Below are positions 33,390-43,785 of a DNA stretch of 64,000 nt, piece after piece (within the stretch, counting starts at the first letter, position 1; each line of letters starts with the position of its first letter). The stretch spans positions 1 to 64,000 of IMG/VR virus record IMGVR_UViG_3300032293_001310; one strand, given 5' to 3'. The stretch comes from a virus. A program made the translations under genes and the position numbers. The notes below the pieces were generated by a model. That model was not told where the DNA came from. It worked only from the letters and a program-made list of their open reading frames with translations, and searched no databases.

Positions 33390-36300
33390 ATGACTGAACA
33401 AGAGAGAAAAAAAATGTTTGAGGACTTTGAAGATTTTAACGAATCTAGGAAAAAGTCCGAAGAGGATTATTATTCTCGATTGGAAGATACATTAAATATT
33501 TCAAAACAAATAAACGATCAATATAGAAACCAGCAACGTAATATTGGCCAAATCAATAGTGATATTTCAAAAACGCTAACAAAAATACAGGCACAGAAAG
33601 TGGCCATAGAAAAAAATCGAGAAGCATATAAAAAAGTCAATACTGAGATAGTGCAAGTTGATCAAACTCTACAAGGATTAGACTCTTTGCGTATACAAAG
33701 TTTGCGAATAATTCAAGAAACTACACAAAAGATCAATCAAAGTGTTGTTGTTCAAAAAGATGCCACCGAAAGAATTATAAAACTTAAACAAGAAGAACAG
33801 CGAACTACGGAAGAAATTGCCAATTTGGAGAAATCGTCTTTAAAAAATAAAGCCGCGCAAGAAATAAACACCAAAGCATTACTTGCTCACAGGAAAGAGC
33901 AAAGACGAGTAGAAGAACAATTACAAGGCGTTGAAGCGGCAATTGTAGAAAAACAAAAAATGGGAATAACGAGCGGAGATGAATATAATAAATTACTGCT
34001 CAGGCGAGACGCTATTGTAACACGCGCAGTAAATATGCGAGTCGAAGAAGCAAAGTTGATGGATGACGGACAAAAATATGCAAAAAGAGAAAGTAATATA
34101 CAACAAGAGATACTAAATAAAAGGCAAAGAGTTAAAGACATTGGGGATGCGATAACAGAAAGTGAAGAAAGATTTGCTGCGGCTGGGTTAGTCATAGACG
34201 CAGCAATGAAAGCGCGTGAAAAGGCGCAAAAAAATGAGGCAGAAATATCGGAGGCTATAAATAAGAAACAAGCACAGCGCAATGCTTTGATCGAAAGGCA
34301 GAAGGTACTCCAAGACCAACATACAACATTGACGAATGCTTTAAAAAAATCAGAAGAATATTTAAATAAACTATACGATCTCAGAACAAAGTATATAGCA
34401 CGATTGAATTTCTGGAAACTTATTAAGATGGCATATGACCGATTTGTTGAACTAGACAAGGCGGCAGAAGAATTCAGAAAATCTACCGGATTTACGAATA
34501 CTCAAATGGTAGAGTTGAGAAAAAACGTTGAACAAGTTAATCGTGAATTTGCGGACATGGGCGTAACAATACAAGAAGCATATAAATCCGCAGAACAACT
34601 TGTAAATGTATTTGAGAGAACGTCGATGGTTTCAAAAGAGGCAGTGCAAAACGTATCACTACTTGCACAAAATTTTGGAGTAGCACAGGAAGTTTCTGCA
34701 CAAGTGCTGGAAACTTTTATGGGAATTGGTAAGTCTTCGGAACAGGCGGCGTTTGATACCATGAAACTCGGTGCTGCACTATCCGAAAAAACGGGAGTCT
34801 CTTTTGCAAAGGTAATGAAAGACATTTCAAGTGCCAGCGAAACTACAATCAACATGATTGGGGCTTCGCCAGCAAAATTAATGAAAGCGGCAATTGCTGC
34901 CAGAGCACTGGGGTTGGATATAAACAAGATCGCTTCGTCTCAAAGAAAACTTTTAGATTTTAGTTCTAGCATAAATGACGAACTTCAATTGAGTGCATTG
35001 TTAGGAAAAAGTATATCTTTCCAAAAAGCGCGTCAACTGGCGTATGAAGGTAAGACGGACGAAGCGTTAAAATCTACACTGGAAACTGTTAAGGCGGCAG
35101 GAGATTTTGAAAAAATGAACGTATACCAGCGCGAACAACTCGCAAAAGCGGCTGGTATGGAACTCAAAGACTTGTCAAAAGCACTGGCAGTAGAAAAGCG
35201 CCGCGAAGAAATATTATATGGTTCAGATGAAGTCGCTAGAAGTAAGTTGCTTGCACAAGAAGAAGAGTTGAAAAAAATGAAAGAAATGACGGAGGCAGAC
35301 GAAAAAGATCTCATCCGTCAAAATGAAAAACTTTTAGCACAGCAAAAAATGCAAGGAGTCATGACAAAGTTGACGAACATCATGAATTCTATGAGCATTG
35401 CGTTTGCGGATATATTTGAACCAGTAATATCTGCACTTGCTGACACAATAGTTCCGTTGTTTAAAGCAATTGTTGCGATACTTAAAGTAACTATAATACC
35501 GTTGTTTAAATTAATGGCGTATCCGTTACAGGTTGTAGGAGGTATAATTTCCGATCTTACTAAAAAATTTCAAGAATTTATGGAGGGACCAGAGTCTACC
35601 AATAAATCTATAGTTTCTATAAAAGAAAGTTTTAAAAGTCTTTTTGAAAAGGTCAGTGAATTCTTTGATACAACCTTTGGAAAGGTAACGAAATTTATCG
35701 CTGGTGGCAGTCTGTTATATATGTATTTGATGGGGAAATTTTCTATGGGAGGGATATTGGGGTTGATAAAAAAACCATTCGATATGCTTGGGTCACTTGC
35801 TTCAAAAGGTATGTCAAAAATTCCAGTGATTGGAAAAATGTTTCAACCCCCATCTTCAGTCGGTGCAACGGGGGCCGCTGCCCAACAAACCGCGCAGGCA
35901 TCAAAAGCGACCCAAGGAGTAAAAAGTGGAACTGGCGTAAAAGACTTTTTAAAGAATTTAGCATCTGGATTAAAAAGTATGGGAAATGCCAGAGTTTTAC
36001 TCGGAGCAATTAATTTAATACCCGCATCAATTGGACTTGTGGCAATGATACCGGGTATATTAGGTGCTAAATTGTTAGAACTTATAAATGGAGAAAAATT
36101 AAAAGATGGCTTAAGTGGATTGGCCGCAGGGTTAAAGAAAATGGGAAATGCCAGTGTATTGTTGGGTGCAATAAATTTGTCATTGGCGGCTGTTGGTTTA
36201 GTAGCAATAATACCCGGCGCAATCGCAGCAGCAACAATGTCTTTGATTGGTAAACCGATAGAAATTGGACTAAAATTTCTAGCACAAGGAATTGGTCACA

Positions 36301-37157
36301 TGGGAAAACCTCAAGTCCTATTAGGCGCAGTCGGTCTTGCTCTGGTAGGCGCATCGTTGATTCCATTTGCATTTGCTATGCAAATGTTCAGTGATGTTGA
36401 CTGGGGCTCGGTTGGAATAGGCACGTTGGCGCTCATTGGGTTCACGGCGGCAGCATTTGGTCTTGGTGCAATACTTATGTCGGGAGTTGGTGCAGCAATA
36501 TTTGGAGCAGGAGTTATAGGAATAGCCGCACTCGGTGCGTCGTTGATACCGTTTTCTTTAGCGGCACTGGCTGCTGGGGCGGGGGTTAAAATGTTGGGAG
36601 AAGGTATATCTACATCGGTAGATCCTATATTAAGACTGTCTACAATCGATTTGACCAGCACCGCACTTGGAATAGGAGCGGTTGGAGTTGCATTGGCAGC
36701 ATTTGGCGCGGGGTCGGCTGGTGCTGGTCTTGGTTCATTCGTAGGAAAATTGTTAGGTGGAGATCCTATAGAAAAAATGGAAAGATTGGCTAATATAGGA
36801 ACTAAGTTATTAGTCACCGCCTCCGCTATAGATACTCTGTCTAGCACATTCTCTAAATTTACTGAAGTAGAAGTTTTTGCAAAATCTATAGATGCGCTTA
36901 CACTGTCGTTGGGACGAATGAATGAGCAACTTGAAAAAACAAGTACAATTAAATTGGCAGCACTTGCTGTTATGTCCGTGAATACGGCAAAATCTTCAGA
37001 TACCGCCAAGGATTCCGCTGCAAAACAAACAGGTGTTGGTGGCGGAGAAGGCGTGATTGCAAAACTTGATGAACTTATTGTATTATTGAAGGAAGGTTCA
37101 ATTGGAGTAAATATGGATGGCGTTAAAGTATCTAAAGCATTAGCCAAGGTGTCTTGA
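33390..37157 (+). CDS. Tail tape measure protein
   Basis: 1,255 residues. About residues 1-370 are continuous Lys/Glu/Gln coiled coil. Residues 370-690 are helical with the EFRKSTGFTNTQMVELRK and FGVAQEVSAQVLETFMGIG pattern of tape measures. Residues 670-730 and 850-1160 are Gly/Ala/Ile-rich hydrophobic helices, including three tandem units of about 54 residues (MGNARVLLGAINL, MGNASVLLGAINL, MGKPQVLLGAVGL). Such segments are thought to enter the host membrane when DNA is ejected. The length sets the tail length; at about 0.15 nm per residue it predicts roughly 190 nm. Between hub genes, as expected. Confidence 0.88.
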   Translation: MTEQERKKMFEDFEDFNESRKKSEEDYYSRLEDTLNISKQINDQYRNQQRNIGQINSDISKTLTKIQAQKVAIEKNREAYKKVNTEIVQVDQTLQGLDSLRIQSLRIIQETTQKINQSVVVQKDATERIIKLKQEEQRTTEEIANLEKSSLKNKAAQEINTKALLAHRKEQRRVEEQLQGVEAAIVEKQKMGITSGDEYNKLLLRRDAIVTRAVNMRVEEAKLMDDGQKYAKRESNIQQEILNKRQRVKDIGDAITESEERFAAAGLVIDAAMKAREKAQKNEAEISEAINKKQAQRNALIERQKVLQDQHTTLTNALKKSEEYLNKLYDLRTKYIARLNFWKLIKMAYDRFVELDKAAEEFRKSTGFTNTQMVELRKNVEQVNREFADMGVTIQEAYKSAEQLVNVFERTSMVSKEAVQNVSLLAQNFGVAQEVSAQVLETFMGIGKSSEQAAFDTMKLGAALSEKTGVSFAKVMKDISSASETTINMIGASPAKLMKAAIAARALGLDINKIASSQRKLLDFSSSINDELQLSALLGKSISFQKARQLAYEGKTDEALKSTLETVKAAGDFEKMNVYQREQLAKAAGMELKDLSKALAVEKRREEILYGSDEVARSKLLAQEEELKKMKEMTEADEKDLIRQNEKLLAQQKMQGVMTKLTNIMNSMSIAFADIFEPVISALADTIVPLFKAIVAILKVTIIPLFKLMAYPLQVVGGIISDLTKKFQEFMEGPESTNKSIVSIKESFKSLFEKVSEFFDTTFGKVTKFIAGGSLLYMYLMGKFSMGGILGLIKKPFDMLGSLASKGMSKIPVIGKMFQPPSSVGATGAAAQQTAQASKATQGVKSGTGVKDFLKNLASGLKSMGNARVLLGAINLIPASIGLVAMIPGILGAKLLELINGEKLKDGLSGLAAGLKKMGNASVLLGAINLSLAAVGLVAIIPGAIAAATMSLIGKPIEIGLKFLAQGIGHMGKPQVLLGAVGLALVGASLIPFAFAMQMFSDVDWGSVGIGTLALIGFTAAAFGLGAILMSGVGAAIFGAGVIGIAALGASLIPFSLAALAAGAGVKMLGEGISTSVDPILRLSTIDLTSTALGIGAVGVALAAFGAGSAGAGLGSFVGKLLGGDPIEKMERLANIGTKLLVTASAIDTLSSTFSKFTEVEVFAKSIDALTLSLGRMNEQLEKTSTIKLAALAVMSVNTAKSSDTAKDSAAKQTGVGGGEGVIAKLDELIVLLKEGSIGVNMDGVKVSKALAKVS

Positions 37158-37165
37158 TATTTATA
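37158..37165 (+). promoter_or_regulatory. Late-type promoter box TATTTATA, 4 bp from a start codon
   Basis: Overlaps the tape-measure stop region and ends 4 bp before the ATG at 37170, the same spacing as at 23338. Confidence 0.5.
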
Positions 37166-37169
37166 GCAT

Positions 37170-39335
37170 ATGGCCGACAACACATTTTTAGCCCCATTAT
37201 CGCCGATACAAAGAAGTACACCTTCTGATCGGTTGCTCACGTTTCAAAAAAACGAAAGGAGCATATATAATAAGTTTAGTCCATACGATCAAGCGGGTGG
37301 AGACATAGGGCCAAATCAGCCATATATATACACCAAACTTACTGATTCAAATTTTCAAAAGAGTTTAACGCGGTATGATACACCAGCATTTCCTGTAGGA
37401 TCTACTGTTAGAGATGTCATAAGAATGACAAAATTTTCGGTTAGCGGTACTGGATTATTATATGCAGGAAAACAACTTCTACTTCAACAGCAAAATGCAT
37501 TTAATGAAACTAGAGTATATAATCCATTAAGTTTGTTGAAAGCAACCGCTCGACCGGGTTCACTTGGACTAATTGATTATCCACAAAGACATTTGGAGAC
37601 AAGTGGCGGCTTATTGAATTTTTTTAAAGACGCATTATATAGCACACTTGGAATTCAGTCAAAAGATACCACAAATGCACCGATAGAAGGAACAGCGACT
37701 GGTGCACAGGGAGGACTTGCTTATTCTCAATATGCCGGAAAACATGGCGGTGCTCGTGCTGGTTTGTTACGATACAAAACTGCGACATCTGCGATGGCTA
37801 CATTTGATACATTTTGGGTAAGTAGTAATACTTCCGGTGGTTCTAGTGGAGGATTTTTGGAAAATCTAGCAAAAGGATTTTTAAACAAACTAAAAAGTCT
37901 AATACCCAGCACTAATCCGATGGGAGCATTTGGTGGGAATACGGGAACAAAATGGGAATTCAGACCAGAATATGGTACGAATTTAAAAGGTATATACTAT
38001 AAATTTCTTGCAGATGGCAATAAGAACTTATCCGTGAATATCTGGCCCGCTCCCGAATTCCGCAACGGAAAAGTGTATGATGCGCAGATAACACGAAAAA
38101 ACGTAACAGCGTTTCATAAATACTCGCCAGAAGAATCCACAAAAATAAGTCCGGCAAACCCATTAGTGATTGATAATGGATATGCAAGCAATCGAGACAT
38201 AGCGCAGAATCGCGTTGGTGAACTTGGAAACAACATACTTGATAAGTATAAAAAAATGATGGATGCGGTGGAAAAGTTTGATATTAATAATCCAATTCAA
38301 CTTAGAGTATCGACTGAGAGATATTGGAATGAAACACAAGATTCAAATGGTGTATTATATTCTTCATATCAAAGTATACCAAACCAAGGCGATGTAAACA
38401 ACACATTTTCAGGCAAAATGGTTGACACCACTAGTGTAGAAAAACGAAAATTTGCAGTAGCATCCAAATACAGTGATATTAAATCCGGAAAAACATCGAC
38501 GAATTCTGGAGACACGTATAATGCCAGTAACGTAATATCTATAAAAGGCAGCAGCAATTCTTCAAAGAAGGGTCAGGACATAGATCCTATAAAAGGAATA
38601 GGAAACGATTCGACGGATATAATATTCTTTTATTTTTACGATTTAATCAACGAAGTATTTATTCCATTCAGAGCAACTCTTGGATCTATTACAGATCAAA
38701 ATAGTCCAGAATGGGAAGATGTAAAATACATGGGTCGAGCAGATAGACTCTTTATATACAGAGGATTTAGTAGAGATGTGAGTTTTAATTTTAAAGTTTA
38801 TGCAAACAGTATAAAAGAATTAATACCTATGTGGGAAAGAGTAAATTATTTGGTAGGATTGACCAGACCTAGCAAATATACAGACAGAGCGGTTGTTACC
38901 GACGAAGAAACTATAAATAGACGAGAAAGTATACAACAAAATCTAGAACTAGCACAACTTACGGGAGATCAAGGAAATATAGATAATTTATCTACGGACT
39001 TGAGCACTTTGAATACAACCGGACGAGAAAGTGGATTTATATATCCTCCGATGATAGAATTCAGAATTGGAGATCTGTATGTAGACCAACCCGCAGTATT
39101 AAGTAGTGTTAGTGTTACTATACCCGACGATGCGCAGTGGGAAATGCTTCGCGCCGACGAGTATCAATATAACTTTGGTGGCCCAGATAAAATAATAAAA
39201 ACTGCCGCAATGTCTAGGCAACTGCCAAACATAATCGACGTTTCCGTACAATTGCGAATGCTTGAAAAATCTAGATCATTGACTTCAAATTATCATTTTG
39301 GACCAAGTGTAACAACCGGATGGAAGTCCTTATAA
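37170..39335 (+). CDS. Baseplate/tail-tube-cap-type structural protein
   Basis: 721 residues. The N-terminal third is irregular and Tyr/Gly rich. The C-terminal 210 residues, with FYFYDLINEVFIPFRATLGS, YRGFSRDVSFNFKVYANS, YPPMIEFRIGDLYVDQPAV and SSVSVTIPDDAQWEM, form a beta domain like those of baseplate tube-initiator proteins (T4 gp48/gp54 and related hub rings). Position directly after the tape measure supports this. Assignment to one T4 gene is not possible by eye; other baseplate inner-ring proteins remain possible. Confidence 0.55.
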   Translation: MADNTFLAPLSPIQRSTPSDRLLTFQKNERSIYNKFSPYDQAGGDIGPNQPYIYTKLTDSNFQKSLTRYDTPAFPVGSTVRDVIRMTKFSVSGTGLLYAGKQLLLQQQNAFNETRVYNPLSLLKATARPGSLGLIDYPQRHLETSGGLLNFFKDALYSTLGIQSKDTTNAPIEGTATGAQGGLAYSQYAGKHGGARAGLLRYKTATSAMATFDTFWVSSNTSGGSSGGFLENLAKGFLNKLKSLIPSTNPMGAFGGNTGTKWEFRPEYGTNLKGIYYKFLADGNKNLSVNIWPAPEFRNGKVYDAQITRKNVTAFHKYSPEESTKISPANPLVIDNGYASNRDIAQNRVGELGNNILDKYKKMMDAVEKFDINNPIQLRVSTERYWNETQDSNGVLYSSYQSIPNQGDVNNTFSGKMVDTTSVEKRKFAVASKYSDIKSGKTSTNSGDTYNASNVISIKGSSNSSKKGQDIDPIKGIGNDSTDIIFFYFYDLINEVFIPFRATLGSITDQNSPEWEDVKYMGRADRLFIYRGFSRDVSFNFKVYANSIKELIPMWERVNYLVGLTRPSKYTDRAVVTDEETINRRESIQQNLELAQLTGDQGNIDNLSTDLSTLNTTGRESGFIYPPMIEFRIGDLYVDQPAVLSSVSVTIPDDAQWEMLRADEYQYNFGGPDKIIKTAAMSRQLPNIIDVSVQLRMLEKSRSLTSNYHFGPSVTTGWKSL

Positions 39336-39337
39336 CT

Positions 39338-39640
39338 ATGAACAGATATCTTCAATCAGATGCCAGTGTGTTTAAACGCTATGATGGTAAAAGGGTATTC
39401 AGAACAACCAGATATCCAAAAATACCTATCGCGATCAATGATATATATATAGTCGCTAATGATACGGATTATCTTGACAGCCTTGCGTATAAGTTTTATA
39501 ATGATGATAGTTTGTGGTGGATTATCGCTCAAGCCAACGGAATAAAGGCTACGTTAAAAGCACCAACTGGAAAACAAATAAGAATTCCACAAAATATAGA
39601 AAATATTGTACAAAGATTCAGAAGAGAAAATAATACATAA
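39338..39640 (+). CDS. Baseplate wedge protein, gp53/LysM-like
   Basis: 100 residues from the ATG at 39338, 2 bp after the previous stop; the upstream in-frame start at 39320 is inside that gene. NDIYIVANDTDYLDSLAYKF then YNDDSLWWIIAQANGI is the LysM-like pattern of T4 gp53-type baseplate wedge proteins (xDxLDxLAYKFY, SLWWxIAxxN). T4 gp53 is about twice as long, so this is a minimal version. It would help lock wedges to the hub. Confidence 0.72.
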   Translation: MNRYLQSDASVFKRYDGKRVFRTTRYPKIPIAINDIYIVANDTDYLDSLAYKFYNDDSLWWIIAQANGIKATLKAPTGKQIRIPQNIENIVQRFRRENNT

Positions 39641-39645
39641 TCGTT

Positions 39646-41991
39646 ATGAGTGATATCGTCACAGTAGTACCGTGGGGCTTACATCCGTTGTCTTCTTGGG
39701 TATTAGAAGAACTAAACAGAAGATCAAATGAGTATGGTCAAAATCCAAACATATCGGAGGACAACCCATATAGTGGACCAAAAACTGCGTGGGTACGAGT
39801 CTTTTCAAATGGAATATCAAAACATCCAGAAGCAAACAACATGGACGGATTTGTTCTCGGAGGAACTTATGGATTCAACGAAAGTTACGGATTTAATCTA
39901 GACGAAAAAATAACAATCGGAGTCGATGCCAAAGGAAATCCGCATAAAATATCAAAAGACACATCAAATACTCTTGACATATACAAAAAGCCAGTTTCTA
40001 GAAAAGATTTCCCGCATCGCCCTCCACCCAGTTTAGAATCCATATCGGTAGAATCTGGTGCAACCAGTCAGACATTTCCCGGATTGTGCAGAAAAATAAC
40101 AATAAATTGGAAATGTCATTCTCTTGCACAACTTAATTACATGACTCCGTATTTTTTGACTCCACGGATAACTTGTCTAGTAGAATGGGGATGGAATCAT
40201 TACGACACAAATGCCTTGGTGGATTTGACCGACTTGGACTGGATAAACAGCATGTTTGTTGATCCAAGTTATACTCTAAAATACATAAAAGAGTCGAACG
40301 GAAATTATGACGCGGGGCTAGGCTTTATCGTGGATTATGGATATAAAATGAATGATTACGGCGGATATGATTGTCATACCACCATAATAAACGCCAACAG
40401 TTTGTTGGCGGGTGAACAAATAAACAACAAAGAAGTTACTGTAAAACAAGGCAATGTACAATTACCAGTAAAGAGTTTTAGAGAGTTTGTAAAAAAAGAT
40501 ATTGAAAATATTGATTTGGACGCAAAAGAATATGTTGAAATGCGAAGACGATACAACTTAACCGGAAACATAAAAGAAAAAGTTTTTAGAGTTTCTAAAG
40601 TATCATCTGGATCGAGTAAGAACGCAGAAGCAATGTGGCTAAGAATGGATCTGGTACAAGACATAATAAATGCGTTTTTTCAAATAACGATGGAAGATCC
40701 AAAAACCGCTACCATAAGAAATTTTGATATAATGCAAACACGAATGGCGGCAAATCCATTCTTGAAATCTGCAAACGAAAATGTATTGGTACCGAATCAA
40801 TATGCACCAAGATTCACATACGAAGAAACATCGAATGTGGCACCAAGTGCAATACCAGAAAATAGTGAATATAATTTGTTATTTAAAGACAAGATTGAAA
40901 TTATATCAAAAAATTACGAAGGAATATCAAATAAGTTTGATAACTTGAAAGAAGTAATAAACAAGGGGGGAGATTCGTTTCCTGTATACTCTCCCATAAA
41001 TTTATATGATTCGGAAGGAAAACTTGCGCAGAAGTTGAGTTCTGGATATTGGGGTAATTTACGGGATCTTTTTATAAACGTAAAATATATTAAAAAGATT
41101 GTAGAAAACAACGATTCCGTTGTAAAAATGATCGAGCAATTGTTACAAGGAATCAATGAAGCCTTGTGTCAAATATGCCAATTGAAGATGATACCCGCAG
41201 AGTATGGAAATTCTAAATATTCGGTGTATGATCAAAATCTACCGGGAATAACTAGAAGTAATGACGCGGAAAGACTTCCCAGAATAACTCTCGGCGCGGT
41301 AGAGTCTTCGTATATAATGTCTGCAACTTTTGATGTAAAATTGAGTCAGGAAATGATGAATCAATTGGTGATGCAAAGCACAAATCCAGAAAAAGACCTC
41401 GATGGATCTACACAAACAACGAACGTCAAGGAAAAGCCGATAATAAGCAGATATTCGGCTGGAGATAGGCTTTATAGAAAAGGAGAATTAAAAACCATCA
41501 CAGACTCGTCCGCCGCGCCGGGATCGCAATCTCCGGAAGAAAAAAAGAAGCAAGCCGAAATGCAAAGAAAAAAGGAAGAAGAACGCCGAAAAGAAGAAGA
41601 AATACAGAGAAAGAAAAAACGACAAATTAGAGGAGAAAACAATAAAGATACATTCTTGGTCTATTATGAAGTCAATAAACAAAATCCAGACATTGTAAAC
41701 AAATACTTTTTATGCGAAAAGAATAAAGACTTTTTAAATTACGTGTTGACCTTACCGAATAAATCTGCACCTTATTTGAATAATGGAATAATGCCCGGAA
41801 CGACTTTGACTATAGAACTACTGGGAATTGCGGGAATTGACTATCTGTCGCAATTTACAATAGATCACGCTCCAGAAGCATACAATTTTACATCCGCTGT
41901 GTGGCAAGTGTCCGATATAAAACAAAACGTAAGCGATAAAAAGTGGATAACAACAATAACAGCCGAAGTAAGACCTCTCACAATATTATGA
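39646..41991 (+). CDS. Large baseplate hub-type structural protein
   Basis: 781 residues. The segments SLESISVESGATSQTFPGLC, RKITINWKCHSLAQLNYMTP and TCLVEWGWNHYDTN resemble large hub/baseplate proteins of big myoviruses, where a beta-barrel region is followed by an EWGW motif. Residues 625-665 are a strongly charged Lys/Glu/Arg helix (EEKKKQAEMQRKKEEERRK), probably a flexible spacer before a C-terminal domain (YLSQFTIDHAPEAYNFTSA) that looks like a tail-hub beta fold. A gp27-type hub role is my inference. Confidence 0.5.
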   Translation: MSDIVTVVPWGLHPLSSWVLEELNRRSNEYGQNPNISEDNPYSGPKTAWVRVFSNGISKHPEANNMDGFVLGGTYGFNESYGFNLDEKITIGVDAKGNPHKISKDTSNTLDIYKKPVSRKDFPHRPPPSLESISVESGATSQTFPGLCRKITINWKCHSLAQLNYMTPYFLTPRITCLVEWGWNHYDTNALVDLTDLDWINSMFVDPSYTLKYIKESNGNYDAGLGFIVDYGYKMNDYGGYDCHTTIINANSLLAGEQINNKEVTVKQGNVQLPVKSFREFVKKDIENIDLDAKEYVEMRRRYNLTGNIKEKVFRVSKVSSGSSKNAEAMWLRMDLVQDIINAFFQITMEDPKTATIRNFDIMQTRMAANPFLKSANENVLVPNQYAPRFTYEETSNVAPSAIPENSEYNLLFKDKIEIISKNYEGISNKFDNLKEVINKGGDSFPVYSPINLYDSEGKLAQKLSSGYWGNLRDLFINVKYIKKIVENNDSVVKMIEQLLQGINEALCQICQLKMIPAEYGNSKYSVYDQNLPGITRSNDAERLPRITLGAVESSYIMSATFDVKLSQEMMNQLVMQSTNPEKDLDGSTQTTNVKEKPIISRYSAGDRLYRKGELKTITDSSAAPGSQSPEEKKKQAEMQRKKEEERRKEEEIQRKKKRQIRGENNKDTFLVYYEVNKQNPDIVNKYFLCEKNKDFLNYVLTLPNKSAPYLNNGIMPGTTLTIELLGIAGIDYLSQFTIDHAPEAYNFTSAVWQVSDIKQNVSDKKWITTITAEVRPLTIL

Positions 41992-42377
41992 TATACAATG
42001 AGACATTACCGATTCAATACGGAACATTTACCGAAATTGGTGCAACCACTAACATATTTATAAAAAAAACAACTCCATCAGCCGCCGACTATGCGCGGGG
42101 ATATGTAATTCGCACATTTGTTAAAAAAATAAACGAAAGTGTCATATACGAAATTGCGTATGTTGATAAGTCTACTATTAATGCAAATTTATATAAAACC
42201 GTACAAGTCAATTGGAAAATTACTGGACCAAAAAATAACATACACAAAGGCAACATTCTTGACAAAGCGGGCGTCATTGATCAAAATACTTTTGAAATAG
42301 ATAGAATAAAAAAAGAAGAAGGTGTGGATTTATCTTCTGTGCTGGCAAACAAACTCGAATACTGGCGAGGCAACTAA
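41988..42377 (+). CDS. Small baseplate-associated protein, unknown
   Basis: 129 residues from the ATG overlapping the hub-gene stop (ATGA), not the longer reading from 41943. Beta-rich: IQYGTFTEIGATTNIFIKK, RGYVIRTFVKKINESVIYEI, TVQVNWKITGP. Not recognised. The same operon as the baseplate genes makes a structural role likely. It is the last gene before the early-type promoter of the polymerase. Confidence 0.6.
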   Translation: MIYNETLPIQYGTFTEIGATTNIFIKKTTPSAADYARGYVIRTFVKKINESVIYEIAYVDKSTINANLYKTVQVNWKITGPKNNIHKGNILDKAGVIDQNTFEIDRIKKEEGVDLSSVLANKLEYWRGN

Positions 42378-42383
42378 AATAAG

Positions 42384-42411
42384 TTGACATTGTTCGCAAA
42401 TATGCCATATT
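42384..42411 (+). promoter_or_regulatory. Sigma70-like promoter TTGACA-16-CATATT for the polymerase
   Basis: -35 at 42384-42389, -10 at 42406-42411. Seven nt further is 42418, the G of the polymerase GTG start. Confidence 0.62.
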
Positions 42412-42417
42412 GCTCAT

Positions 42418-43785
42418 GTGCATATTGTAGAAACAACCGAAGACTATAACAACCTGTGTTCAATCATAAACTCTGAACACGTTTATATCAGTGCTGTTTG
42501 TTTGGATAATCAAAAGCATGTGTCCAACAACAACATATCACTGATATTCTTCTACTTTTATGTCAGCGACGACTATTGGTGTTTGCCTATAGACCACAAC
42601 GAGTGTATCTGCTTGGATAATAGTCTTGAGAACATCAAGGTCGTATTGCGTAATGCCAAGTTCCATAACAAGATAGTTTCAGACAAGAAGAATATTGTTC
42701 AGTTGTTTAGCGAGGATTATAACTTCATAGACATAGATGTGTTTAGATTTCTTGAGAATGGCCAACTGCCGTCTGAAGTTGAGACGACTAACTCGCACAG
42801 TTTCATTGATTTTCATTTCAAGAATATGTTTGATTTGAACAAGTGTGTGCCGGTATATAAGCACGCCAAAGTATTCACAGATAATGTTCAGAAGATAAAG
42901 AACATATACTTGTCTAATATTCGCGAGAAGGGATTTGTATTCACCAACAATGTTATGACTGACTTGTTTGCCAAGTTAGAGTCAAATGGGTTGTGCGTGA
43001 ATGAAGATTTTACTGATATTTTCGGCGAGGAACAAAATCGCCATATCAAGAACAATCTTGTATTCTCTCAATACAACCTGCTTACATCAACTGGTAGACC
43101 TTCTAATAGATTTGGCGGCGTCAATTATGCTGCTCTAAACAAAAATGATGGCAGCAGAAACTGCTTTGTAAGCAGATATGGCGACGATGGTATGCTTGTG
43201 ATGATGGACTATAATGCTTTTCATCCTCGTCTTATTGCTCACTTATCCAACTTCCAAATGGACGCCGCTGAAAATCCATACGCATATCTATCCAAGTATT
43301 ATTTCAACAAGTCCAATATAACCGACGAAGATATTGCCGTCGCTAAAGGATTTACATTTACACAGATATATGGTGGTATTGATAAGAAGTGGATACATAT
43401 TCCATATCTAAAGAAGGTCCAAGAATATATTGACCATCGCTGGAAGTTCTTTGAGGAGAATGGATATATAGAAACGCCAAAGTATGGCAGAAAAATCAAA
43501 CATTGTCATATTCAAGACCCCACTCCCAACAAACTATTCAACTATATACTACAGGCATTTGAGACAGAAATGGCAGTAGATGTGCTTGGCGAACTAATGA
43601 ACTATCTAAGCGATAAACGAACCAAGCCGGTGCTATATACATACGATAGCATATTGTTTGATGCTCATAAAAGCGATAAGATGCCTGTTATAAAAAGAAT
43701 AAAGAGCATAATGGAACGCGACAAGTTTCCGGTAAAAGTGTATGCAGGCAAGAATTATGGTGATATGAAACAGATTGCTCTATAA
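42418..43785 (+). CDS. Divergent family A DNA polymerase
   Basis: 455 residues from a GTG start; the ATG at 42416 is in another frame that stops at once. STGRPSNRFGGVNYAALNK is the family A TxTGRxS...N region. MMDYNAFHPRLIAHLSNF is motif A with catalytic D264, AKGFTFTQIYGG motif B, and YTYDSILFD motif C with catalytic D410. In motif C the usual His-Asp-Glu is Tyr-Asp-Ser. The N-terminal 190 residues could be an exonuclease-like fold, but I see no DxE, so proofreading is probably lost or located elsewhere. It would replace T4's family B gp43 in an otherwise T4-like replisome. It could also be a repair polymerase with the replicase outside the window. Confidence 0.85.
   Translation: MHIVETTEDYNNLCSIINSEHVYISAVCLDNQKHVSNNNISLIFFYFYVSDDYWCLPIDHNECICLDNSLENIKVVLRNAKFHNKIVSDKKNIVQLFSEDYNFIDIDVFRFLENGQLPSEVETTNSHSFIDFHFKNMFDLNKCVPVYKHAKVFTDNVQKIKNIYLSNIREKGFVFTNNVMTDLFAKLESNGLCVNEDFTDIFGEEQNRHIKNNLVFSQYNLLTSTGRPSNRFGGVNYAALNKNDGSRNCFVSRYGDDGMLVMMDYNAFHPRLIAHLSNFQMDAAENPYAYLSKYYFNKSNITDEDIAVAKGFTFTQIYGGIDKKWIHIPYLKKVQEYIDHRWKFFEENGYIETPKYGRKIKHCHIQDPTPNKLFNYILQAFETEMAVDVLGELMNYLSDKRTKPVLYTYDSILFDAHKSDKMPVIKRIKSIMERDKFPVKVYAGKNYGDMKQIAL

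Noticed and set aside
36311-37240. 309-codon minus-strand reading opposite the tape measure end
   Set aside because: Pro/Ala/Ser-rich shadow of Gly/Ala-rich helices; no start signal.
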